DNA of 64,000 bases from Caprimulgus europaeus. Lineage: Eukaryota > Chordata > Aves > Caprimulgiformes > Caprimulgidae. Under the pieces are notes generated by a model, which was not told where the DNA came from, did no database searches, and saw nothing but the letters and a program-made list of their open reading frames with translations. Below are positions 40,201 through 51,818 of this stretch, piece after piece (position 1 is the first letter of the stretch; each line of letters opens with the position of its first letter). The position numbers were made by a program, and so were the translations under genes. The stretch covers positions 27,792,578-27,856,577 of the forward strand of contig OU015533.1 in the NCBI GenBank assembly GCA_907165065.1, given 5' to 3'.

Positions 40201-43079
40201 GTGTTGCCACTGAAAAGAGGGGCATGTCAAACTGCTCTGAATCAGAAATAAGCTTTTTCTTCTTCCTTCTCCTAGACTCCTTAGTATTAGTTGATCTCTC
40301 TTCTTGCCACTCCTTTGGGTTATCATGTGCTGTTGGCCTGACCCAGTCTGTTACTCTCTCCACTCAACACTTGTAATGTAGCCCTGAGTGGAAGTGTCGT
40401 CAGGGGGAACTTTTGACCCTTAATTGGAGTTTGTTACTAAACTTGGGTTATTTGCCAGAGAGATTTCTTAAAAACTTCTAAGGAAAATGAGTGAGCTAAT
40501 GAAGGTCTTTCATCTCTTCTGTACAGAAACTAACTGATATTTGAGCTGTTTATAATTAATTTCATCCTTCAAATTCATTTTTACAAGCTTCAGAAATTAC
40601 CAGTGAAGTAGTAGTTCATAGCTTTGGCCTTTCTAGTAGGTGTTGGGCTTAATTGTAGCTTCAGGAAATTCTGTTATGATAGAAGGCAGCATACTGCTGT
40701 TGGGTGAAGGAGTGGACTGGCTTGCTAGCAGCATTACATTTTTGGTCTCATCTCCTGTTACCTAAACAGTATTAGATAGTGTCCCTATCTCCTGGTGACT
40801 TCATTGAGCAGTTTGCTCTTTTCTCCTCATGTCCACTCACAAAGATAGCTTATCACAGCATGTGTGCAGATACGTGTCTAAAGAACACCTGCTTAAAAAT
40901 GAATTTTGTTGTTTATACCACTTCACTGATTCAGGTTATAGATGAAGTGGCTTAAAACACTTTTGCAGAATGATGGATGACAAGAGCATTGGACATATTT
41001 AGCTGTAAGACTTTGCTGTTATTATTACTCTACAAGTCAGCATTTTATTCCTGTAAAGCCTTACAGTAACGGCAAAAGATCCTGCAAACTCCACATCTCT
41101 CTCTTTTGCAAGGAAACCCAGAGATGTCAAATTTCATAAAACTAGAAATTGCTGTTTAACTGAACTTCAGTGCAGGTTCTTATAAAATCTGAAGTTTTAA
41201 TCCTAGGATCATATTTTAAGTAACAAAATGAAATGAGTTTTAAAAGCTCTTCTGCTATATTATTCTCACGCTAACTCTCCTACTTGTCCTTACTTATCTT
41301 GAGTCAGCATCTTAGGGTGTTGGGCAAAGTTATTTGGTGTTTTTTTGCTGTCCCTGTGGAGTTGTTTGGGGTTGGTTTTGTTTGGTTTTTTTTTTTCCAT
41401 GCATGATTATTGGTCCTGCCTACTTAAAATTGCTGAACAGTGAATTGTGCTGCTCTTTGGTATACCTCTGTATGTGTGTAGCCTCTATATAGTTGTTTGG
41501 ATTGCTTATAATTAATTATACGAATCATAGAGGAAAGCCTGGTAAGAACCTGCTTTAGACAGAGCCCTTGCAATAGTGGACTAATGAGTCAACATTTGTG
41601 TACATAGTGCTTAAAAGTAGTTTTGTTACAATATCTCCTTTTTCAATCAAATAGGAGACAAAGCTGTTAATTGCTTTTGTGTTTCATGTAGGGTTTCTTC
41701 ACCTTTGGAAAGTTTGGAAGTGTTCCATATTATATTTAAATTAAAAAATATTAATATGATGGAAAGGACTTTTTACTCCTAGATAGCCTGGAGCTGCAGG
41801 TTCACTTGCACTGAAAACACATTGTTCTCCTGTTCCTTTTGGAGAAAATGGAAAGTGGAGTTTGTCTGTTGTACCAAGTGGAAATATTTCCTGTTGGATG
41901 AAACAACTAACTATTCCATGGGAAACTTTTATATGTAGGGCTTTGAAGTACAGTGTAAGTGGAAGAAGAATAGGAAAAGAAATATGTTTTGCCTATTGTA
42001 ATGCAGTGATGGACCAGAAAGCCACGTTGCGCATGGTCTCATCTTCTCTACCCCCTCTGCTGCTGGGCTGTTTCAAAACTACAGCAGTGATGTTCTCTTT
42101 TATGTTTTTCTATTTTTCATAGGCTCCTATTTCTGTTGAATATAAAAGCACTGAAAGATTGTATTTACTACTAAAAGAAGTAGTGAGGGGTGGAAAGAAC
42201 CCATGACAGCTGTACTGAGGCAGCAGAAAAACTAATGATGAAAGAAATAGTTCAATGTCTGTAGAATATCTGGTCTAAAATGAATACATCTTTCTGCCCT
42301 TCTTGGAGATATACTGGTTAATGGCATTTCAACAGACTGGTGAGTGTTGTGCATGATATCTGGTATGTAAGAATACTAGGTATTACTGCAGTGTGAACAA
42401 CTTAATATTAGTGTTATCCATAGGCATAATTTATATATACAATAAACAATGAACTCGGGAGCAAAAAGACAAAGTATCTCAAGTGATTTACATGTTTTAA
42501 TCTCCTTTGTATAAAATGCATAAAATATGCTGTCATGGGGTGACCCAGAACTTTGCAAGTCTCTTGAAGCCACCAGGTTTCTCAGAAGAACTTCAGGTTC
42601 TGCTTTGGTGGATGGAAAAGAATGATTTAGATGTAACTGTGTAGGCAGGGCAGAGATTGCAGGGAGATAAACGCTATTGGAATTTAGAGTTGTTTCCGTA
42701 TTGCTTTATGAAAGTCTTCTAGATCTATTCCTCTCTCCAAACTAGCAAACTAGAAATAATTTATTGGATTGTATTTCAATATCCAATATTTGCTTTATGT
42801 ACATCTTTAGACAACAGTAAAAGCAAAGGCAGGCTTATCTTCAAAACAAACGCGTTAATGTGAGAAACAAAGCTATCTGGAGCTGTCAGAGGCTAGTGTG
42901 TTCTCAGTATAATCAGGTAATAAAAAATGTGGGCTTGATGTCTTAAGTCCACAGCCTCTGTAGCTTGCATTTAGTAATTTAATTTTTTTTTGGTGTTGCT
43001 AGTCTGTAGAGCGAAAAAGTAATGACTAATGAGGCAGGTCAACTTCTGAGAGATTGGCTTTTTTTTTTTAAGCTTCATG

Positions 43080-43310
43080 GTGCATCAGACTGTGTTATGA
43101 TGATAAAACTAAAACACGAGCAGACATTAGGTGACGTACTCGGATGATTACAAGCAGGAGGAAGGCTGAATTTTGGTAGGAGCCGAGTTGAACCTCTGTT
43201 CACATCGGAGGATAGGTTGTTTGCAGATAGCTGTCTGCAGCTCCAGCCTTGGGTGACTGATGATGCATATAATTCAGAAAGCCTGGAGTTCACTGAAATA
43301 TTTATGCTTC
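43080..43310. promoter_or_regulatory. Candidate cis-regulatory stretch
   Basis: Five CpGs fall between about 43115 and 43207, where the surrounding intron has very few. A TGACGT half-CRE lies at 43132-43137. The stretch also contains paired gcagatagctgtctgcagctcc and tgatgatgcatataattcag motifs with E-box-like and POU/homeodomain-like cores. It carries no repeat signature and no exon. This combination is typical of conserved intronic enhancers, but conservation could not be tested, so this is a weak inference. Confidence 0.25.
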
Positions 43311-45437
43311 CCTGGTCTGCCTTGTTCCTTGTGTGTGTGGAAACTGCAAGGTTAGCTTGAGAATCTGAGCAAAGGAGGGATGTGTGTTAGCTGAAACTCT
43401 TACTTTCACCAGGCAAGTGGGACAAGGGGCTGCTGCTTTCATATCCTTGAAATAAGAATGCAATTGAAGATGTTTTTAACATTTTAGGAAAATTCCTGGT
43501 ATACATGCAAGATTGTCTATATTTGGGTTTAATGCTGATTATGTGGCTATTAGATGCTTGGTCCTCCAACGTTTTCCTAAAGTAATGAATATTATGATTT
43601 CATTAATACAGTCTATTGTGAGAAGCAGTGGATGATGATTTTCCACTTCTAGAACCATGCTATTTAAAGCAAAAACACATCACAGAAAACATGAAAATTC
43701 TAATTTAAAAAAAGCCACTTTACAGTTTATGCTACTGTATAATTTTTTTGCACTATAATAAAGATGTTAATTTTAATGTTTTTGGTGAGGAATGGGGGAA
43801 AACTCTGCAGTAGATAAAAAATAAATATTAGATTTATTGTTAAGTAAATGACTAGAATTAATTAGGATTTGTAGATGAGAGCAGCCATGGTGCTCACAAG
43901 GAATAGCAGAGTTGTGTCTGCATGCATGAGAAAACCCGACATCAGTTACATGTTTTTGCTGCCATGGCTATTAAAATAATTACAATATCTTATAGACTTC
44001 TTTCTTTGGTTTCAAAAGGAGCTCAGTTTTTCCCTCATCCCTTGTTTTGATTTCATTGGGTTTGCTACCACTTCAGCAGCTTTGGAGTGTCTGTGTCCCT
44101 TGTGGCTAGGTGAGCACGTGCTCTTTTGGGAAGCTGGGGGAAAGATTTTGCCAGTATTACTGCCAGGGAAGTAGCCCTGTGGTAAGAGTTGTTCTCTTAT
44201 CGCCCTTAAGTGTGGCTTCGTGGTTAATTACAGTTTGTTACAGGACCATTAAAGATTGCTGCTTGCTTTAAAAGGATACTGTTTCAAGGTGGTTGGTTTT
44301 TTGGGTTTTTTATACCTCCCTTCACAGCTGTGGGTTTCTGCTGTTATCCTTTAGTGCTGCTGGTGTGAGCAATGCGATTTAACGTGCAGAGCTGCGCAGA
44401 TGGACTGGTTTTGCAGCAACATACTTTCACTACAATTTCACTTGGAAATTGTACTAATACTATTCTGCCTTCAGCAAGTTTAGCATTTAGGATGTGTATC
44501 CATTGTGCGTTCCTTGTCCCCCCTCTCATCCTCCTCCACCTTTCAGGTGGAATATGTAACCATTTTGACATTGTTCGTCTCCCTTGCTAGTTGTTAAAAC
44601 AATTTTTTTTTTGCATATAATGATTGTAAAAAGAGGTAATAATATATTTATGGCTATGTTATTAAAAAAATAATTGTGTAAGTGTTTTGTATTTTATATT
44701 GGAGGAGAAAAATCAACCTCTCAGGGATTTAGGATCATGAGCCTTGTTTTTTGGAAATTGCATGAAATGTGGATCTGTATTTTTCTTTGTTGTATAAATG
44801 CCAGTAGTGCTTTGCTGTTTTCTGCAGTCTTTTCATTTGCATTTTGAGGGTTAAATAACTTTTCTGTTTTTTCTTGATCCATCGCTGTAACCACAGTAAC
44901 CATTTTAACTGTGTTTGATTTAGTCCCAGTAGGCAAGCAAAAAATTAATATTTAGAGCAATTCATAGGCAAAGCAAACATATCCCTTCATCCCAGAGGAT
45001 TTAAGAAATGAATTAATTAACTATTGTTGGTTTCAAAATTGGTGTAGTATTGACAGGTTGTTATTAGAAGTTGTTTTGTTATGTTTTCAGCTTTTTAACT
45101 AGCTCTTTTAGCTTAAGAAATAGGAAAAAAAAAATCATCTAGCACTCATTGAAGTTACTGTTGTACAAATACCAAACAAACAAAACAAAGACCAGAGAAC
45201 CTTCCAACAAAACCCAAACAAAACCTCCCCAATTCCCCCTTCCCCAAGAAAAAGTAGTTCACTTGGCCTTGACTTGATTGATGTGGGAAGCCAAAAGGTC
45301 ATAGTATCCAGCAACAGGTAAGTATATCTTCTCTGCAGTTAGCATTTCCTTTTAAACCAGCTCTGTAATTTAATTTCTAGAATCAAAACACAAAAATGAA
45401 AGCATGCTTGACTTGCTGCAGTTCCTCTTACCGTTAT

Positions 45438-45780
45438 AATATATATCTAATATTATATTAGATGTAATACACATAATATAGACGCACACATATAATATAC
45501 AAATATATATTATAGTTTTTATATATATCTGTATATATAAAATAGATTATATAGTTACCTAATATATAATACATTATATTAGATATAGTATATATTATAG
45601 CTCTGTATATCAAAAATATATTGAGACAATGTTATCCCATATATATTTATCTAATACAATAATATATAGTTATATGCAATATAACATATAATTATGATAA
45701 TACATTCCATATTTCAGTTTGTATATAATAACAAATAAATATATATTTCTCTGTGTGTATATATGTATATCTATAATGTA
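45438..45780. repeat. AT-rich cryptic microsatellite (TATA/ATAT-rich)
   Basis: About 340 bp consist almost entirely of interleaved atat, taat and ttata words such as ctaatattatattaga and gtatatattatag, with very few G or C. No fixed repeat unit is visible, so it is a degenerate dinucleotide array. It probably unwinds easily and varies in length. Confidence 0.9.
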
Positions 45781-46548
45781 TCTTCAGTGGTCAGATTGAT
45801 CCACCTGCAGGCAGAAGTATGGCCTGTGTAATGGTAAAGACCTTTAAGTGAAGAGGAAGTTCTTTAGGTTATGGAGGAACAAGGGTCTTAATTTTCCAAT
45901 GGTGACATTTGTTAACAGCAAATTAAGTTCAGTTATGTCACAAATACAGTTGTAAGTGGGAATTTTGGAGACAAAAATGATCTCTTGTTCATGTGAGGCA
46001 TGGTGGAATAAAGGAACTGGTCACTAACATTCAAAGTAGTGTTACTTCTTATGCTGCATGACTTAAAAATGTTATTTTGTTAGATTTATAGCCTGAATGC
46101 TTTTTTTTTTTTTTTTAACTTCTGCCTCCTTAAATGTTTTCTACAACACTTCTCCATTTCCTTCCCAAACAAATATCAACATATAATATCTGGAAGTGAT
46201 TAATGGTGATTACATTTCTGTATTGTTTCCTGTGTTCCTCAGTTAAGAGCAAAGTAAATAAAAAAATGTAAGAAAGAAACAGAAAATCAGAATGCCAACA
46301 TGAGAGCAGCAACTCAGAGAGGTACAAGTGCATTGCATTTTGTTTTAAGGTGTCAGGTCTTTTGATGGGTATTGTCCCACACTGCGCTCTGCTGATACGC
46401 TTTGGTTTCTCCCTAGTCCAGCAGTTTGTTGCGAAGTGCTCTGCACAGTACAGGATTTGGGTTTTTTTGTCATCTGTTCAGGGAACTTCCAGGGAGGTTA
46501 ATGCAAACTCAGGTGCACCATGGAGGAGTCGGAGAGAAAAGGTGGGAG

Positions 46549-46605
46549 AATAAGGAGAAGATTATCTCCTTATTTGGAGATTACCAAAGTGTCATCACCT
46601 GACAC
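46549..46605. repeat. Two adjacent inverted repeats
   Basis: aataaggaga and tctccttatt form a perfect 10-bp inverted repeat at 46549-46574 with a 6-base loop. Fifteen bases later, gtgtca and tgacac form a perfect 6-bp inverted repeat at 46589-46605 with a 5-base loop. The sequence around 46500-46720 is more GC-rich than the flanks. No ncRNA family was recognised. Confidence 0.6.
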
Positions 46606-47683
46606 CTTGGCGGTGCCGTGGTGGGAACTCTGCCGTGCTGGCTGCTGCTGTGGGCTGTGCCTAGCTGGGGAGCTCATGGAGTTGGGGGTTCTCCTGCCAG
46701 AATGCAAAGACACAACCTAAAGTCACAGTTTTATCTGGAAGTCTAAAGTTGTTTTGTTTGCTGCTTCAGTATGTTAACGAGTGTATTGTGGGATTCTGCG
46801 CTTTACCAGGAACTTGGTCTTAGCCTGATTAATCATTAAAGGTACTGTGGTGGAGTGTATTATTAGGGACTGCATGTACTTCAGAGAGCTGTGACCCTTT
46901 CATGAGTAACTATAGAAACCTCAGCAACAGTAGTTATTAGCTTAAATTATGAGTTCGTATTTTTTAAGAATATTGGCCAGAGTCAACGGCTAATAATTTT
47001 GGTGTCTAAAATGATGAAGAAAGATTGTAAAACTAGAATTCCCATTATTTAACTTTGAGTAACAGTGTGATAAATGAACTATTTTCACAAGATCTCTCCC
47101 ATGCTTTTCAAGAATTATACTTGTATGAGTTATTAGACAGCACTAAAAAATACCCAAATAACTTACATATTTTCTGAGGTTATTGTATACAAAACATTTG
47201 ATGTCCATGCCCTTCCTACTAGATTCACAATGTAAGAGTGAAATTTTGCTGAAATAGCAAATAAAATGTCTTCAGACTTTTTTTTGGTTTTTTTTTCCCC
47301 CAGTATATTTCAAATATATATTATTTCTTAATATTAGACTTGATTTACACTGGTAAATGAGGTACTGAAAAAAAATCTGTCTCAATTTGCAAAACAATGT
47401 TAGGTGCAAGTGTCTGTGGTGGAATAGAAGGGAGAAAGAAGAAATGTCAGATGTGAATGTTGCTGCAGAACATTAAGGGCTGTAGGTGTATGTGGTGGGT
47501 TGACCGTGGCTGAATGCCAGATGCCCACCAAAGCCCACTCTATCACTCCCCCTCCTCAACTGGGCAGGGGCAGAAAAATATAACAAAAGGCTCCTGGGTG
47601 GAGATAGGGACGGAGAGAGATCACTCACTAATTACTGGCACAGGCAAACCAGACTCGACTTGGGGGGGGGAAATTAATTTTAA

Positions 47684-47689
47684 TTTATT
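47684..47689 (-). terminator. LTR polyadenylation signal AATAAA
   Basis: The minus strand reads tgtaataaattaaaattaatt, with AATAAA at 47684-47689. It marks the R/U5 side of the LTR and confirms its orientation. It opposes the direction of PARD3B transcription. Confidence 0.6.
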
Positions 47690-47913
47690 ACAAATCAGAC
47701 AAGAGGATAATGAGAAATAAAACCAAATCTTAAAACACCACCCCCCAACCCCTCCCTGCTTCTCGGGCTTAACTTCTCTCCTGACTTCCACCTCCTCCCT
47801 GCAGCAGCACAGGAGTCAGGGAATGGGGGTTGGAGTCAGTCCATCACACGTTGTTTCTGCTGCTCCCTTCCCCTCAGGGGGAGGACTCCTTCCCCCACAC
47901 CAGCGTGGGGTTG

Positions 47914-47925
47914 CTCTTATAAGAG
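47914..47925 (-). promoter_or_regulatory. LTR TATA box (palindromic)
   Basis: ctcttataagag is a perfect 12-bp palindrome, so TATAAGAG reads on both strands. In the minus-strand LTR it sits about 640 bp from the 5' end and about 230 bp before the AATAAA signal, a suitable core-promoter position. Confidence 0.5.
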
Positions 47926-47985
47926 ACAGTTCTCCATGAACTTCTCTAACATGAATCTTTCCCATGACTGGCAGTTCTTCATGAA

Positions 47986-48235
47986 CTGCTCCAGCATGGG
48001 TCCATTCCATGGGGTGCAGTCCTTCAGGAAGGGACTGCTCCAGCGCGAGTCCCCCATGGGGTCACAGGTCCTGCCAGCAAACCTGCTCCGGCGTGGGCTC
48101 CTCTTTCTACAGGGCCACAAGTCCTGACAGGATCCTGCTCCAGCGCGGGCTTCCTGTGGGGTCACAGCCTCCTTCGGGCATCCACCTGCTCCGGCGTGGG
48201 GTCCTCCATGGGCTGCAGGGGGACACCACAAGTTG
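47986..48235. repeat. About 50-bp tandem repeats inside the LTR
   Basis: Five units beginning ctgctcc(a/g)gc start at 47986, 48035, 48083, 48135 and 48186, giving a period of 48-52 bp. Each continues with a (g)tgggtcc-like and then a (c)atggggt-like segment. They lie on the U3 side of the TATA box when the LTR is read on the minus strand, where repeated enhancer-like units are usual. Copy number varies between insertions of this family, from memory. Confidence 0.85.
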
Positions 48236-49570
48236 CAGGGGAATCTCTGCTCTGGCACCTGGAGCACCTCCTCCCCCTCCTTCTTCACTGACCTGGATGT
48301 CTGCAGAGTTGTTTCTCTTACATCTTCTCACTCTCTCTCGCTGTAAAGTGTCTTTTTTTTTTTTTTTTTTTTTTCCTCCTTTTTTCTTAATGATGTTATC
48401 ACAGAGGTGTCACTGATGGGCTCGGCCTTGGCCAGTGGCAGGTCTGTCTCGGAGACGGTGGCAATGGCTGTGTCTGACACGGAGGAAGCTTCTGGCAGCT
48501 TCTCACAGAAGCCACCCCTATGCCCCCGCCCCTACCAAAACCTTGCCACACAAACCCAGTACAGTACAGCAGGTTTGAAAACGGGAATTGAGTATTTTCA
48601 CAGCTAACCAAGATAACTGAGTTGATGCCAGCCTATGTTTTGGAAGATAGGTTAAACTCAGTCCTTTGTGACCTAAGTTGCTTTATAATTTTTTGAAGAG
48701 TAGAAGGAAATGTGATTGGAGAGGTGAGTATTCAAAGATCCTCTTATCATTTCATGGTACATAAGGCACAGGCCAGTGTGGGGGTATAAGTTATTGGATT
48801 TTATGAACAGAGCAAAAGCAGTGTGGTAATCCTGATGTTTCCTGTGTTGCTAGAGTCGTGAAATGCAGGGGAGAGTGTACCATGATGTACAAATAAGAAA
48901 TAAAGATGCTGCTCAAACATGGTAAGATGGATTTTGCCCCAGTTGGAAGAGAAGCCATTTCAGCAGTGATGCTGTTTTTAAAGAAATAAATCACAACTGT
49001 CATTCTCTGGACCAGATCAATGTAGTTGAGCGAGACCATCCTCTGTGTTTGTGAGTAATTGGGATACAGGGAGCAAGGCAGTGGGTAAAAATGAAACTTG
49101 TTTTGGTGGCAGGATCAAAATGATGGAATTAGCCAGTGGGAAGAAGTGCCTGTGTGAACTTGGAATAAATGTTGTCCCATTTGTGCATCACTGAGCTGTT
49201 GGGGTAATTAATGCTGTCATGGCTTTGTTTTTCTGTTCTTTCTGTGTATGCTCTATATCACATTGCAGGTCGTTCAGTCTGCAGGTGTTTCTCTGGCAGG
49301 ACGCCACCGGCTTACTGAGACAGGAGTGCCTGTGACAGAGCCACACCTCTAGCTGGTGTGTGTCTGGTGTACAGTCTCCGGGGTACCTTCAGTTAAACCT
49401 TGGTATAAAATGGTCACCAATTGAACTGATGCTGAGTGAGACAAACTTTGTTCCTATGTGTGTGTTAATCTCAGTGGCTTTAATAACTGGAACCTGTATC
49501 CATGTGTGATGGGATGTTGAGTTGGACAAAGTTTGCAGGTAATATTATTTTTTTTGGTCACTCTGACAGA

Positions 49571-49622
49571 ATTTTAAAGGGAATCTACCAGACAGCATTT
49601 TAAAGGGCATCTGTCAACCAGA
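49571..49622. repeat. 26-bp imperfect tandem duplication
   Basis: attttaaagggaatct at 49571 recurs as attttaaagggcatct at 49597, with partly matching tails. It is a small local duplication with no inferred role. Confidence 0.7.
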
Positions 49623-50466
49623 ACTGTGGATCTTGGAAGCTGTGTTTTTGTTACAATGGAAACTAGAACAGTGAAGGTGCTTAAAAGGAATAAATATAAA
49701 TATGGAGCATGGCAGAACATGGAGGGGGCTAGTAGGCCAGTTCCCCAAACCCCACTCTCCGCTGTGCCCAGGTCTTAGGTTTGCTTTCAGTTCACCAGCC
49801 CTTAGTGGCTTCTTGGCTAACACCAGATACTCTGGAATCCTACTGGTGCCAAAGAAAAGTTTTTATGCCACCTTTGAGGCATATTTGTGTATGTGCTCTC
49901 TGCTTTCCTCAGGAAGGTCCAGCCTCCAACTGTCCTGTGGGGCAGACTGTGTGGGGACAGGGGGAGAGGGAAGAGGGGAAGTTCCTGCGTCAGCTGCCTG
50001 CCCTGTCCCGTGCCCTGCACAGCTCACCCACAGCTCAGTATGCTCAAAGGCTCCCAAAACCAAAATGCGGTAGCCAGGAGAGGCCACCTGGGAGCTTTTC
50101 ATCCTGCTGACTTGTCATACCCTTCTGAATGATGATGACATAGAGCAATTGCAAATCTCTAGGTATTATCTATTATAATGTGCATGGTGGATGTTTTGTT
50201 TTGTGTGTGCTAACTTGTGAAATAATTTGACTGGTTTCTTATGTACCTTTTAACTGTTGAATCTGCCCTCCTTATGAAAATCCACATACCCAAACCATGA
50301 AGTTGTTATACAATATTGATGCTTATTTTGCTAGATTTTATGCCTTTCACTCCTCCTGGGGTTGAAGGTTGCATCAGTTCATATTAAAAGTACTATAGGA
50401 TTTAGGCATTGGACTGTCATTAGAATTGTGCAAAGATTTACTGTGTTAGGACTCCCTGTAAAACTT

Positions 50467-50573
50467 AAAAAAAAACCCAAAACAAACCACAAACAAAAAA
50501 CCCCCCAACAAAAAAACCTAAAAAACTAACCCCAACAAAACAAAACCAACAAAAAACCCCAACCAACAACAAT
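50467..50573. repeat. A/C-only low-complexity tract
   Basis: About 107 bases consist almost solely of A and C, in mixed runs such as acccaaaacaaacc and ccaacaaaaaacc, with only two Ts. Similar but shorter A/C tracts occur on the same strand near 39847, 45168, 51620, 52175 and 60505, and G/T versions near 250, 20885, 41340, 44288 and 55615. These tracts are common in bird introns. Confidence 0.85.
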
Positions 50574-51593
50574 TTATCTTCTCTGTTATAGGATGTGCTG
50601 TGCTCTCAGTTCAGCTTTTGGATCGTCAGGTTAACTGACAGAATAGCCATATTCTTACTTATAAAAATTTGAATCCAATATGTATTTGGCATAGAACATC
50701 AGTGATAAATATTTTCCTGTAAATGTGCTTTCTAAATAACAGAAACAAGACATTAAAGATTTTGATGCTCGCCCTTTGTGAGTCCTTGGAGAACCACACT
50801 GAGGAGCAGGGACACACACCTGTGTTATGCAGAAGCCTGTGCAGTGCTGGGGAGACATGGTGCAGAAACAGGAACTGGCTTTCTTGAGTTGAAGTAGCTT
50901 CATTGATTGTTAATATCACTGGTTTGTTCTTTGCAGTGGCGTAAGAACGGAATAACCATGTCTTAAGCATTTCTAAAGTAAAAATTTAGATATTAAGTCT
51001 GAGATCTTGTTTGTTGAAGACTACAGTATAAATCTCTCCCACTTGATCTGATGTTTTTTTTATGTGCTGTTTTTTTCTGAAGAGATATTGAGGGGGTAGT
51101 TATTGTATGTATATGATCAATAGTCTTCAAAATAATGTCACCAATGACTTCATTAATCCTATTCAAAATGCAGTAGTGAGGGGAGAAAGATAAAAATATC
51201 ACTAAAGAATAATTAGCAGAATGAAATTGAGTTAGTAGGTGTGACATCCAATTATTTTCTGCCCTGGAGATAAATATCAAGTGAAGGTTGGATATTGCAG
51301 CTGCAGTGTAGCACCTCTGCTTCTTCCGAATCATAGTGAGAAGTAGCCACATTATGTGAAGAAGAAAGATCAAGTCTCAGACTATTGTGGCTAACACATA
51401 GTTTAGTTCATTACTAACCAGATATAGAACTGGGTTAGAAATCTTATATAAATTGTATAATTATCTATTGGAAATAAATGAAAAAGACTGTTAAGAGGTT
51501 TTTATAATGTGAAATGGCCTGTTTCTCATGAGCTAGTTATTCTTCCACTCTGTATTTTTAGCTTCAAGTTGAATTTACCATTTTCCCATATTC

Positions 51594-51660
51594 TTTTTTT
51601 TTTTTTTTTTTTTTAAAAAAAAAGAAACCCAACAAAAAACAACACACAAAACCAAACAAA
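51594..51660. repeat. Poly-T / poly-A / A-C-rich tract before a CR1 copy
   Basis: A long T run (51594-51614) abuts an A run (51615-51624) and then an A/C-rich tail up to the CR1 fragment. The T-A junction can fold back on itself. Run lengths may be affected by sequencing error. Confidence 0.8.
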
Positions 51661-51665
51661 CTTCT

Positions 51666-51818
51666 GTAGTTGCCCGGAGAAATTGCAGATGCTCCCTCCC
51701 TGGAAGTGTTGGATGAGGCTTTGAGCAACCTGGTCTAGTGGAAGGTGTCCCTGCCCATGGCAGGGGGGTTGGAACTGGATGATCTTTAAGGTCCCTTCCA
51801 ACCCAGACCAGTCTATGA
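51666..51818 (+). mobile_element. CR1 LINE, severely 5'-truncated 3' end
   Basis: This is the last part of CR1: the final codons of ORF2 (APSLEV then LDEALSNLV and a TAG stop) followed by the short conserved 3' UTR ending ggtcccttccaacccagacc and gtctatga. It is very similar to the inverse copy at 61650-62668. Relative to that copy it lacks 12 bases at 51710/51711, between two gtt words, which removes four codons. CR1 elements insert by target-primed reverse transcription and are usually 5'-truncated, as here. It is inactive. Confidence 0.93.

Larger units (their letters stand above)
47491..48563 (-). mobile_element. Solo LTR of an avian endogenous retrovirus, full length, probably ERVL-type
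   Basis: The element starts TGTGGTGGG and ends cagtACA on the + strand, giving TG...CA ends and a length of 1073 bp. On the minus strand the order is as expected for an LTR. It opens with TGTACTGGGTTTG at 48563. A TATAAGAG box follows near 47914-47925, then an AATAAA polyadenylation signal at 47684-47689, and it ends ACCCACCACA at 47491. The flanks gtgta (left) and gtaca (right) match in four of five bases, a probable 5-bp target duplication. The sequence belongs to a very abundant avian LTR family with about 50-bp internal repeats. The 5-bp duplication and the long LTR fit an ERVL-type element, but the family name is not certain. No gag, pol or env sequence lies beside it. Open frames of up to 135 residues inside it are non-coding by-products of its GC-rich repeats. 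Confidence 0.88.

Noticed and set aside
47917-48416. Open frames of 123 and 135 codons on opposite strands
   Set aside because: They lie inside the solo LTR and arise from its GC-rich 50-bp repeats, which lack stops. They match no retroviral protein, and LTRs do not normally code.
49702-50132. Overlapping 80-123 codon frames in a GC-richer patch
   Set aside because: Several frames on both strands are open at once because the patch is short of A and T. None shows a recognisable protein, and no CpG-island promoter is present.
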